This document shows positions 48,332 to 58,449 of a stretch of 64,000 bases of DNA, in pieces. The position numbers and the translations under genes were made by a program. The notes beneath the pieces are model-generated. The model was not told where the DNA came from. It searched no databases and saw nothing but the letters and a program-made list of their open reading frames with translations. How positions within the stretch are numbered: position 1 is the stretch's first letter; every line of letters starts with the position of its first letter. Source of the DNA: Chaetomidium leptoderma (lineage: Eukaryota > Ascomycota > Sordariomycetes > Sordariales > Chaetomiaceae); the NCBI GenBank assembly GCA_033296705.1, contig MU856906.1:60112-124111 (forward strand). Direction: 5' to 3'.

Positions 48332-51059
48332 ATGGCAGCGCTGGACCAGATGGATTTCATGATGCACCAGGCCGAGGGCCCGACACTGGCGGGACAGGTG
48401 CCAGGCCCAGGCTTCCACGGGCTACCACAGCACGCGGGGTGCCCGTATTACCGAGCCCAGCAACACCACCACGGGTCGAGCCTTCCTCCTCCGCACTTTG
48501 ACCCTGGATTCCACCCGATGCCACACCAGCTGCCACAGCTGTCACACACGGGGCACCCCTCGTCTGCCCCTCCAAACCGGTCTTTCCATTCATCGGCTAG
48601 TAGCGGCGGACACCACCCACAACAGCAGCAGCAACAGCAGCAGCAGCAGCAAACGACGCAAACACAGCAGCAGCAATCTCAACCTCAACCTCAACCTCAA
48701 CCTCAATCTCAAACACAACCTCAACCTCAACATCAACCCCAGCCTCGTCAACCTCAACCCCAGCCTCAATCTCAGTCTCAGTCTCCGGACTCTCACTCCC
48801 AGTCCCAGCCCCAGTCTCAACTCCCTCCCCTCCAACCACCATCGCTTCCGTATCCGCAGTCCTACTCACACTCACACGCCCACTCCCATTCCCACTCCCA
48901 CTCGCATTCCTACTCCCACCATTCTTCCTACGACCCGGTGCACGCGGCTAGCGCGGCGTGGTTTCAGGGTACTGGTCCGGTCACCCCGTGGCCTGCGCCT
49001 GCGCTGCACCCGCACCCGCATTCGAGGCCATCACCCCCCGATTCGCAGTTTGGCGGTCCTGGCGTTGTGCAACCTCACTTGGGTCCCAACCAGCTCTTCC
49101 TCCCCCACCACGACCAGTATCCGTCCTTTGGCTACTATTACCCCCGTCCCGCAGCCTATTCGCGCACCTCGATCGTCCTCCCCATACCGTCGCAGCTCTC
49201 GAACCAAACGGGCAGGCAAGGCCAGGCAGATGAGAATCGCCCGAGTCAAGGAAATCAACCAAGTCGGCCGAGTCACCCTGCAAACTCGCACTCTCCGCCC
49301 ATCATCATGAGTGCAGATAGAGGCGCGCCCCCGTCGGCCGGGCGCGGTCTCACCCTCCCGTCTCTGAATCCGAACTCGACTCAACCGAACCAGCAGGCCA
49401 GTTCGAACTCACGGGAGACGAGCCCCCCGGCTGCAGCAGCTCCAGCTAACCGCCCGCCCCCGTTCCGGTTTCCCGATGACTCCATGAGACCGTCCAACAC
49501 CGGGTCCAGGGACAGCCCATCGCCGGCGGCTCCTCTGATGCCCCAGTTCCCGCTTCCATCGGAGTATCCGAATATGGAACACCGGCGTGCCAATGGATTC
49601 CCGCACTTCTCCAACCCCCCGTCCGGTCCTGACCAGCTAGCGAGCCCTCCCCCGATTCCTGGCGCGCCCGGCCTTTCCACTCGCCGCCACCACTATGTCG
49701 CCCGTCGTATTCAGCAGCAGTCGGAACGTCTACAGCAGGATCTTGAGAGTGACGAAGATCTCGGTTCGTCCACCGACGAGGAGGAGCAGATGCTGCGTTA
49801 CATTGACGAGTTCGGCGGCGTCAATCCTTCCCATTTCCGCACCCTCATGGCCGAGGACCACATCCGTGCCGCCCAACTCTTGCGCGGCCAGGTATCGAAC
49901 CGGCGAGTGGCGTCTAAGCAGGCCCTCTCCCAGCTTCAGAGTGTGGACCCGGAAAGTCTCGAAGAGACCGAGCGAAGTAAGTCGACCCCGCCCCGCCTAA
50001 ACACTCGCTACTCAGGCTTGCCTTTTTGTGCTAACTTGCCCTGCAGCGTGCGTCATATGCTACAACGACTTTGGCGACATGAGCCCCGAGGGCGTTGTTG
50101 AGGCCCCGTTGCGTCTGCCCAAGTGCCAGCACGTCTTTGGGGATCATTGCATCAAGAAATGGTTCGACGAGTCTGACAGCTGCCCCTACTGCCGCGACAA
50201 GGTCCATTCAGAGCCCGCCAGCGCCTCCAATCTTCGGTCGCTCCACAACATCTTCCGCATGCGTAATCGCATGTCCACGGGAAATCAGCCTATGACGTCG
50301 GTGTGAGTTGCAACCCGCCCCTCCTTCCTCCTTTTCTCCGTGATTTAGACGATCCTGCTTACACGCCCCAGTGACGATGCGTTTCTCCGCGTCCTCGCAC
50401 AGCAGGAGCAGCGCGACACAGCCCGTCTCAGAGCCCGGCAAGAAGGCGGATCGGACACCACCACCCCTAGACCCTTCCAGCCCAGGGAACGGAGGTCGCC
50501 TCCGTCAGACGCTACGGAAACCCGAAGGAGAACGCGTGCCCGCCACAGCAGCTTTCATCCCCCACACCCGACTGGCGTCTTTGGCAGCGCCCCGGCCAGC
50601 CGTGCTTCGGCCGGAGCCTCGGCCCCTCGGCAGCAGAGCCCGACTCCTCGTGAGCGTGTAATGACCCCCAGCGATTCGCCTTGGTCTGGCCTGTATGCAC
50701 AGAATCTGAATCGGTTACTGACACCGTACCTTCCGAGACAGTCCATGCCGGGCGCCCAGCAGCTCTTCTACACTCCCGTGGAGGGAAGCCACCCGTCCAA
50801 CGCCGCTCTGCAGCATGATCATCCCTCGAATCCGAATTCCGTCGGGTTCCGAACCGGCCACCCAATGCCCATGCAAATGCAACCGCATCACAACCCGACT
50901 TACTACCCCACCATGCCGTTTGGCAACGCCCCTACGCTTACATTCTCGCCGCAGCAGCAGCAGCCCACCGGGCCACCCGGCCGGCTAAACTTCCAGAACA
51001 ATGCGAACACCGGCAACGGGGCCCCGAACATGGGCGGCGCGGAAGGCCAGATGCAGTAG
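48332..51059 (+). CDS. Gln/His/Ser-rich RING-finger protein
   Basis: Predicted E3 ubiquitin ligase; substrate unknown. Three exons: 48332-49976, 50047-50302 and 50372-51059, with introns of 70 and 69 nt; 862 aa to the first stop. ATG 48332 has a good context (CGCCATGG). The N-terminal half is low-complexity: a Gln run, a long Gln/Pro/Ser stretch, then alternating Ser-His and Pro/Ser-rich sequence. The segment SDEDLGSSTDEEEQMLRYIDE precedes a helical region. The RING spans 550-597: C550, C553, C575, H577, C583, C594, C597. Position 580, where the fifth zinc ligand should be, is Gly (CQHVFGDHC). Many fungal RINGs share this pattern. The tail is Pro/Gln/Asn-rich. The stop is TAG at 51057, but the same frame stays open for 113 more codons that look coding (see the next entry). 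Confidence 0.88.
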
Positions 51060-51401
51060 CAGGGCAGCTGGTTCACAAGACAGGCGTTTGTACTGCAAAA
51101 GTCGACACCGGAGATGTCCACACCTCGGCCGCAAAGTGCGGGCTCGAGGCCACAGCAGTCACCCTTTCTATCACGGCAGTCACAGGCACCGAAATTTGGA
51201 CGGCAAACCACGATTCCGAGTGGCGGGAATAGCTCAACACAACATGCCCCACCTCTGTCGGACAGGAGCCTTCCGCATTCAATAATCAGAATGCGAACGC
51301 CGAATGGAAACAACTGGGTCCAGTGGGATGGCGTAAAATTCACAAAACAACCGAGGTTCCGTCCAGGCCCCGGCTCGGATATAAAGGGACCCTCAACTTA
51401 A
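51060..51401 (+). other. In-frame 113-codon extension after the RING gene's TAG
   Basis: Immediately after TAG (51057-51059), the frame continues for 113 codons to TAA 51399-51401. The composition matches the upstream Pro/Gln/Ser/Arg-rich tail, and the end holds a compact motif (MRTPNGNNWVQWDGVKFTKQ, then PRFRPGPG). That is unlikely for a 3' UTR. Possible explanations are stop readthrough (context CAG TAG CAG), an unusual intron with donor GTAGCA starting at the stop, a recent nonsense mutation or a sequence error. Confidence 0.6.
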
Positions 51402-52442
51402 TACATCTGCCCTCTTCCGGAGGGTAGAATACACGACAGGCGTGAGGCAACAATTTGGGCTCTGCCTTTTTCTTCTCCTCTCTCTCTCTCTTTCCCATTT
51501 TATTTTAGCATCACGACAATGAATGCATGGACAGCACTATAGAGCGTCTGCTTTTTTCTGATTTGGGACCTTCGTTTTCGGGATGGCATGGGCAACGATG
51601 CGGAGTCGGCGTTTTACATTGGGCGTTTCTAACGGACTGAAGGTTTGGTCCGGGCATAGGGGTTACGGGCTTTCTTTCTTTCTTCACTTCTCGATTCTGA
51701 TTTGGACGGCCTTGTCGTGAATGCACAGATGGGCTTGCCGGAGTTCTTCTCCCTCCCCTGTTTCCACAACGGCGGGCTGCAAAGCGAGCTGGGAGTGGTT
51801 GTCTCGGTCGGGGGGGGGGCTATGTACACAGCCACAGGCAGCATGACGGACGCCCTTCTTCTGATAGGGGAGGGAGGAAAAGAAAGCAGCGAGTTTGACA
51901 ACCTTTTTAACGAAAGGGGGGAGTCAAGGATTCTGTCTCCACTCCACTCCGGCTTTGACTCTGGTTATTTGCTATGTGTCGTCATGGGATAGCAGATGGG
52001 GAAGTGAGTTTTTCGTTTGGCTGGGCATAACGAGGTTGACAGACGAGGAAGAGGCATGGGGAGGGGACACGGCACCGCCACTCTGTGTACATCTATTTTG
52101 CTTTTTGAGGCTCTCAGCGAAGAGATACCTGCCTACCGTTGGTAGTTTATGATGAGCGGGAAATACATATTGAGCTGCTTTGCTGACTGGCGAGTGTGTG
52201 TATGCTTGATTTTCAAGAGGTAAATCAAGAACACATTCCATAGCCGCTTTCCCATGGCCACCTGCCTACCTGCCTACCTGGCTGGCTGGCTGGCTATTTA
52301 CGGAGCCTGTCTGCTACCAACCACGAAGGCACGGCGGAACACCTCTTGAAATGATGCAATGCCATGTAAATTCAATAACAACCAAATGCAAATGCTGTCT
52401 TCTCTTTCTATTCCCCACACTCTCACTCTCCCACTCCCACTC
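51402..52442. other. Convergent intergenic region
   Basis: About 1 kb between the RING gene and the APH-like gene. It contains CT-rich runs and a CCTGCCTA/GGCTGGCT repeat at about 52259-52293. No gene seen. Confidence 0.5.
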
Positions 52443-53874
52443 TCACTCTCCCACTCTCAAAAACATAAAAGTGTCACAACCTCGACCCCCCTCCCCTCCC
52501 TCTCCCACCCCCACCCCCACCAGAATCAACCTCGCAGACCCAGACCCCGACCCCCCCGGCGACGACCTCGCGCTCTGCACCAGCTCCCAAGCAAACTCGG
52601 CCAGCGGGCCCCGGGCATCGCCATACCGCCTCGCCTGCTCGCTGCTCGCCTGCCGCCCGGCCTGCCGCGCCGCAATCCCCTGGCAAATGGCGGCCAGCCG
52701 AAAAATGTTGAAGGCCTGCGCCCACTGCAGCTCGCGGTTGCGGTCGCGGGGCTCCCACCCGCCCTTTTCGCCTCCTTGGCCGTTGTTGTTGTGGAGGAGG
52801 GTTAGTTCTACCGATGATGATGACGAAGAGGAGGAGACGACGGAGAAGTAGAGGGTTGTGATGTCGTCTGGCATGGGCAGGCCGCGGGTGGCGCGCGGGA
52901 GGAAGCCCGGGTGGACGTTGACGGAGCGGCGCGGGTCGAGGCGGGCGGTGAAGTAGGGGGTGAGGAGGTTGGAGATGTCGGAGAGGGGGTGGCCTGTGGT
53001 GGACATTTCCCAGCTGATAATGGTGGTAGTTTGGTTAGTGATGGGGGAGGGGACAAATAAAGAGGGAGGGGGGGACGGGACGGGGGCGGGCTTACTCTAA
53101 AATGCCAATCACGCGGGGCTCGGTCTTGTGGAAGACGAGGTTGTCAATCTTGAAGTCGCCGTGGATCAGCGTGCCGCGGTCGGCCGGCTGCTGGGCCTCG
53201 TCCGCAAAAAAAGCCATGAGGTCGGAGAAGTAGGGCAGCGGGCCGACGGCCTCGCGGGTCTCGACGTCGCAGACGGCGGCCTGGGCGTCGCACACGGAGC
53301 GCCACGTGGCGACCTGGCGGGTGTAGAAGCCGGTGGGCTTGCCAAAGGCCTCGAGGCCGACGGCGCGCGGGTCGATGCGGTGCAGCTTGGCGAGGGTGCG
53401 CACGGCGTCGGCCCAGATGGCGCGGCGGTGGTCCGGCAGCACGCTCGGGATGATGGGGTCCTCGAAGATGCGGCCGTCGAGAAACTCCATAATGTAAAAG
53501 GGCGTGCCGAGGACGGACGAATCCTCGCACAGGCAGTAGGCCTTGGGCACGGGGACGTCCGTCTTGGCCAGGGCGTGGATGATGCGGTACTCGCGCTCGA
53601 CCTTGTGGGCGGTTTTGGAGACGAGCCGTCCTGGCGGCTTCTTGCGGAGGACATAGCGGTGGCCGTCGGCCGCGGTCAATTGGTAGGTCGGGTTGGACTG
53701 GCCGAAGCCGAACTGTAGGGGAGGGGGAACAAAGTCAGTATGGCGCTGATCAACGATTAAGGTGTGAGTACGTACCTGCTGGACGTCCAACGGCACCTCA
53801 ATCCGGGGCACGTTCCTGGAGATCCATGTCTCCAGAGCTCCAATGTCGATGGGCTGGCGCACCCGTCCGGCCAT
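52443..53874 (-). CDS. Aminoglycoside-phosphotransferase-fold kinase (ACAD10/11 N-domain-like)
   Basis: Small-molecule kinase of the APH/choline-kinase fold, most like the kinase domain fused to acyl-CoA dehydrogenase in ACAD10/11. Here it stands alone. Three exons on the minus strand: 53874-53776, 53712-53096 and 53013-52443; introns of 63 and 82 nt; 428 aa. The nucleotide-loop region reads GFGQSNPTYQL with YVLRKKPPG (the ATP-binding Lys). A helix with KVEREYRIIHAL and PVPKAYCLCED follows. The catalytic loop is HGDFKIDN (H217-N224) and the metal-binding motif DWE is restored across intron 2 (D239), with GHPLSDISNLLTPY after it. The terminal helices are FRLAAICQGIAARQA and AEFAWELV. The C-terminal Gly/Val tail is low-complexity. 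The substrate is unknown; in ACAD11 the kinase acts on 4-hydroxyacyl-CoA (family knowledge). Confidence 0.87.
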
Positions 53875-54965
53875 GGTGTTGTGGTGGTGGTCTGATGCGA
53901 TGTCGAGTCGACGGATTGTCGGCGGGGGATGGAACGAGGATGATGGATGTGTTGATGCCCGGTGTTGCTGTGTTGATGTGATGTGCTGTCGGCCAACCTC
54001 CCGGCCTGGAACAATCCCCGCCACCGCTACTTGGTTAGACCGTTAGCCTGTTCCACTCCCGACAGCCAATGACAGAGACAGCCCTGACGCCTAATGACAG
54101 CACCAAGACACCCCTCGCCGAACAAACAAGGGCGCGGTTTATGCTCCGAGGCCGAGGCAGGGCGGCCATGCTCCGTCTGGGGCTTCCCGAGCCGAGGCTG
54201 CATGGATCTGGGCCGAAGGGGACGCTCGCGTGCCTCTCCGCGCGGGTGCGGGTTCCGACCCCGCACGGGAAGTCAGTTGTTGGGGTTGGACATGGCATTT
54301 GGAAATCGGGAATGGTTTCCTTGGGCGGTCAAATAAAGCATCTAGACACTCTGGAACAACAAAAAGGGAGGGCAAAGTTTCTGATATATCAATTGGTACA
54401 TGTGTCGATGCTGCGAGCTCGAAATGATGAAATAAAAAAAGTGCAAAAAGAAGAATCGAATCTGGTCTCCCAGAGAGTTGTTTCCAAAGATTGGGGAATG
54501 GAGTATTTGAGGCCAACTCACGGTCACATCCGGTAAAAGGCAGGAAATGAGTTCGGTCTGAGCGGGCCTACTCCGAAGTGTGCTTCCAAAACTTGCCCTT
54601 ATAAACCCCAGTCCTGATTGACCGGGGCCTTGGCGTTTGCTTGGTGGCCAGTGCTCTCGCTATCTGTTATCGATAATCAATCTTCGACCGCCAGGAGCCG
54701 AGGATAGCCATGTTGGCCATCAGGGTTCGCAGTGTTCGAGTTATCCTGTCTTCGCCATGAACATTTACCATGACAACCAACAACGCCATAGCAAGCCAAA
54801 TATCAGTCTCAACGCGTGCAATTACTATCTCGCCGGCCTGCCCCCCCGCCCATATTTGTCCCCAACCCCTTCCCTTGCCCAATCCGTGAAATACAACAAA
54901 CGCCATCCCATTGCCATCTTTCCTGAGCTTTCCTAAGCTAAAGCGATTTAATGATATGCCCCTCT
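53875..54965. other. Intergenic region before the APH-like gene
   Basis: About 1.1 kb between tandem minus-strand genes. No supportable gene. It probably holds the APH-like promoter and the RAD24 3' UTR. Confidence 0.5.
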
Positions 54966-57900
54966 CTAATCATCCTCAATATCATCATCGCTAATGACCA
55001 GACTCTGCAACGGCAGCAAACTCGGTGCCTCCTCCGCTTCATTCCTCCCATTCACAGTTGCCCTGCTGCTGCCGCCACTCAGAATCGCCCCCAAGCCCCT
55101 CTTCTTGCGCGGGCTCCCCTCCTCGGTAGGCTTGTCCGTAGCCCAGGACTCGGCCGCGCCGGCTCCTCCACCGCCACTACTATCCTCGTCCGCGCCGTCC
55201 TCGCCCTCATCCTCCCCCGCGCCCAGCGGCCCGATACCCTGGAAGGACACCATCTTTTCCAGGTCCCTGATCCGCATCGTCCCGAACGTGCTCCGCTTAC
55301 GCCGCCGCGCGATGTGTGCCATGTACGGCAGCCGCTCGAGAAGCAGCTCCTGGCGCGCCGCACTCCCCAGCGAGAGGAGGGTCGAGGGAGGAGGAGGAGG
55401 GGGGGTTGCATGAGACTGTCCATCGGACTTGCTGTTCGCTTGCCTCGCCGCGGACGAGGAGGAGGAGGAGGCGGGAGGAGGAGCCTGACTACTACTACCG
55501 CCGACCAATCCATTACCACCATTACTACTCCTCTGGGCCGCCCCCCCATTCAGCACCTTGCGGAACGCAGACGAACCGTCCTTGACAGCAAACGCCTGCG
55601 ACGGCTCCGGTGCCGCGCCGTCCTCGCCCTTCAGCATCTTGGTCGCCCACAGATCCACCAGGCCCTCTAGCTCCTCCTTGCTCCGCCACAGCTTGAGATA
55701 GGTCGGGTAGAACATCTTGTGGGCGTCGCCGCCGCGGCCTGTGGGGTGCGTCCGCCGTTTCACGGGCGACGGCAGCGAGAAGAGCAAGCCGCGCACGGCG
55801 ACCTGGAACGCCATCTCGTCCTGCCGCAGGATGTGGCTGCCCGAGTCCTTGCCCATGTATCCACCCCCCAAACCCTTGCCGCCGCCAAAGAAGACGTCAT
55901 AGGACGGGTAGAGCAGGTCGCTTTCTGACAGGTAGTCGAGGCAGCCGTTGATGTAGTCCATCGAGGAGTACTCGTCGTCGAGCGGGTGGCTCGGCTCGCA
56001 GGAGAGGGCGTAGTTCTCGTGCAACGCCGAGATGAAGGTGTGCGTGTCGGTGCCGATCTCGTCGATGAGTGCGTCGACGGCGACCTCGGACCGTTTGGGC
56101 CGCGAGAGGTGCGCCATGTAGTAGGGCAGCGTTTCGACTGCCGCTTCGGCGGATCCGGCGGGGAAATCACTCCGTTTGTTGTAGACGACTTTGCCTACGG
56201 CGTGGAATATCCCAAGGGTCGCCTCCCGTTGTGAGACCAGCTCGAGGCTATCTTGCTCGCCCTTGGTCAATGCGGGGACGTCCTTGGCTCCTCGCTTTGG
56301 CTTCGTAAACACGACTTTGGACCCCCACTCCGCTTCGTCATCGCCCTTGACGCAGAGGAATTCTAGAGACGAGATGGCGTTCCGGATATCTCCTATCTCC
56401 CCCAGCCGTTGGAGGACAAGGGGCCCCGGGGTCCTTCGTCGCCCAGATTTCCGAGCTTCCTTCTGCACCACTAGTTCCAACGCCTTGGTGAGAAAAGTTG
56501 GCGCAACGGGATTGAACTCAATGACCCCCGTCCCAGGGTGTCTCAGGATCTCTGGACCGAGCAAGCGATGGGCGGTGAAGCTGTCCGCCGATGCCGATGT
56601 CGTCGTTAGCAGCGTCTCCGAGATGACCATGACGATCGGCGTGACGGGTTCCGAGTTGTAGCTGGACCCAAACCCCCCTAGTGTCGGCGTGTTCGCCGCC
56701 AGAAATTGCAATATCGCATTCCTAAACCCCATCATCCCACTCGACGAGCGCATGAACGTATTCGGGAACTCCTCCACCAATATCAGCCTTTTTTCTAACC
56801 CGTTCCCACTTGCGGCCGGAGGTGGAGGCGGCGCCATAGGCGGCGGCGTGGCCCCGTCAGACTCAACATCCAGCTGCCCAAACTTGCCTCCCCTTCCGAG
56901 AAACTCCTCAAACTGCGACGCGGCCGACTGGTATCCATGCCCAGCCAACCCAAACGAATTGGCCGGGTTCCTCCACTCGAGCACCTCGCACCGCATATCC
57001 CGCGCCAGCAGCCGCAGTGTCGTCGTCTTGCCCGACCCGGCCGGGCCCTTGAGCACCAGCAGCCGCTGCCTCATGCGGCCGGCAAAGACATCATCCAGCC
57101 AGCGGCGCACGTCCAGGGCCTTGCGCTTATGCACCGCCAGCTCGTCCAGGGTGAGAGGCGCAAACCGTTCCGACCAGGGGCGCGCGTCGTTGTCGTCGTT
57201 GGCTGTCGCGGTTGCGGTCGCCGTCTTGGATGCGCCTCCGGATCGCGCGGGTTGGCGAAGAAATCTCGGCCCTCCACCCTTAGTTCCAGCCCCAACAATC
57301 CCTTGCGATCCGCCCCGCTGCTGTGTCGCTCCTCCCCCAACACCATCCCCATTACCATTCCCAACCCCTGACCCAGACCCAGACCCAGACCCAGTCCCAG
57401 TCCCCGCAAACCGCTTATGCGCAGCCTGCGCCCTCCCAACAAGACTCGACGCCGCCGCAGCCGACGACGACAGCATCAGCGGCACATCATCATCATCATC
57501 ATCGTCGTCGTCCCTATTATAATTCTCCGAGATGGGATCGCTAACAATGTCGTCCAGCTTGTTGCTACTACTACCACCACCCTTGCCATGACCGCTCTTG
57601 TTGTTGTTGGTCGAAGAAAACGACGACGACGACTGCTGCTGCTGCTGCTGCTGCTGCTGGCTGCGCTGGGCCTGCCTGGAGAAGAGGGTCAGCAGGTCGG
57701 CGGACCGGCCCTTTTCTTCTTTTTCGGCTGCTGCTGCTGCTGCCTTGCGCTTCTTTTGTTGTAGGCCTGCTCGTGTTCGGGACTTGATTGGGCTGGCGCT
57801 GGGGCTTCGGGTCGTCGTCGTCATCGTCGGGGGTCTCGATGCTGTTGCTGTTGCTGCTGCGGCGCGGGTGGTTCGCTTGCGGACTGGGCTGGGTGAGGCG

Positions 57901-58091
57901 ATTTTGAGAGGTCCATTGTTCCCTCCCCCCGGGGAGGAGGCGGTGGTGGTGGTCTTGTCTGGGGACCTGTTGTTTTTGTCGGGGGACGAGAAGAGGAAGC
58001 GCTTCAGGGTGTTTTTGTTTTGGTCGATGTCGTCGTCGTCGGATTCATCGTCGATGATGGCGCGCTTGCGTCGCTTCGCGGGCGGCGCCAT
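54966..58091 (-). CDS. RAD24: Checkpoint clamp loader Rad24/Rad17
   Basis: Large subunit of the Rad24-RFC clamp loader, which places the 9-1-1 clamp on damaged DNA to start checkpoint signalling in the nucleus (family knowledge). Intronless, 1041 aa. The N-terminus starts MAPPAKRRKR (probable nuclear signal), followed by Ser/Asp/Thr- and Gln-rich disordered sequence to about residue 290. The AAA+ part begins with PWSERFAPLTLDELAVHKRK, then Walker A GPAGSGKTTT (about 348), Walker-B-like LILVEEFP (about 435), IVMVISETLL and GDIRNAISSLEFLC. The C-terminal half has Gly/Ser and Asp/Glu-rich inserts and ends in an acidic DDDIEDD. The frame is open upstream to another ATG at 58253, which would add 54 residues. 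I chose 58091 for its MAPPAKRR start. The start of the tandem gene's stop region is only about 360 bp upstream. Confidence 0.92.
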   Translation of the reverse strand: MAPPAKRRKRAIIDDESDDDDIDQNKNTLKRFLFSSPDKNNRSPDKTTTTASSPGGGNNGPLKIASPSPVRKRTTRAAAATATASRPPTMTTTTRSPSASPIKSRTRAGLQQKKRKAAAAAAEKEEKGRSADLLTLFSRQAQRSQQQQQQQQQSSSSFSSTNNNKSGHGKGGGSSSNKLDDIVSDPISENYNRDDDDDDDDDVPLMLSSSAAAASSLVGRAQAAHKRFAGTGTGSGSGSGSGVGNGNGDGVGGGATQQRGGSQGIVGAGTKGGGPRFLRQPARSGGASKTATATATANDDNDARPWSERFAPLTLDELAVHKRKALDVRRWLDDVFAGRMRQRLLVLKGPAGSGKTTTLRLLARDMRCEVLEWRNPANSFGLAGHGYQSAASQFEEFLGRGGKFGQLDVESDGATPPPMAPPPPPAASGNGLEKRLILVEEFPNTFMRSSSGMMGFRNAILQFLAANTPTLGGFGSSYNSEPVTPIVMVISETLLTTTSASADSFTAHRLLGPEILRHPGTGVIEFNPVAPTFLTKALELVVQKEARKSGRRRTPGPLVLQRLGEIGDIRNAISSLEFLCVKGDDEAEWGSKVVFTKPKRGAKDVPALTKGEQDSLELVSQREATLGIFHAVGKVVYNKRSDFPAGSAEAAVETLPYYMAHLSRPKRSEVAVDALIDEIGTDTHTFISALHENYALSCEPSHPLDDEYSSMDYINGCLDYLSESDLLYPSYDVFFGGGKGLGGGYMGKDSGSHILRQDEMAFQVAVRGLLFSLPSPVKRRTHPTGRGGDAHKMFYPTYLKLWRSKEELEGLVDLWATKMLKGEDGAAPEPSQAFAVKDGSSAFRKVLNGGAAQRSSNGGNGLVGGSSSQAPPPASSSSSSAARQANSKSDGQSHATPPPPPPSTLLSLGSAARQELLLERLPYMAHIARRRKRSTFGTMRIRDLEKMVSFQGIGPLGAGEDEGEDGADEDSSGGGGAGAAESWATDKPTEEGSPRKKRGLGAILSGGSSRATVNGRNEAEEAPSLLPLQSLVISDDDIEDD

Positions 58092-58449
58092 TGCGGGTGT
58101 TTTTGTTTCGGATGGAGATGTGGCATTTGTCACATTGCAGGAATGTAGCTTGGTTTTGTTATAGGGGGTCTCAATGGCCCTGTTTTGAAAGTGACGTGTT
58201 GCGGTGTTGCGGTGATCGAGGTTGGTTGTGGAGGCCGAGGATTGGCGAAGCATTGGCGCCAGGCAGACAGGCGGGGAGCTGAAAGTTGCGCTTGTTCAGC
58301 TGCGACAAGGGTGCAGGTTTTGGTTGTACAACCCTAACCCTATTGTATCATTGTCCCCCCTAGACTCCGAGACTCCCCAGTTGCCTCATCAACTCATTTC
58401 ACCATTCTACCTGACCTGATTACATTCTGGTGTACTTCAACCAAAGCCC
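58092..58449. promoter_or_regulatory. RAD24 promoter region
   Basis: 358 bp between the stop of the upstream oxidase-like gene and the RAD24 ATG on the same strand. It must hold the RAD24 promoter and leader. Confidence 0.5.
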
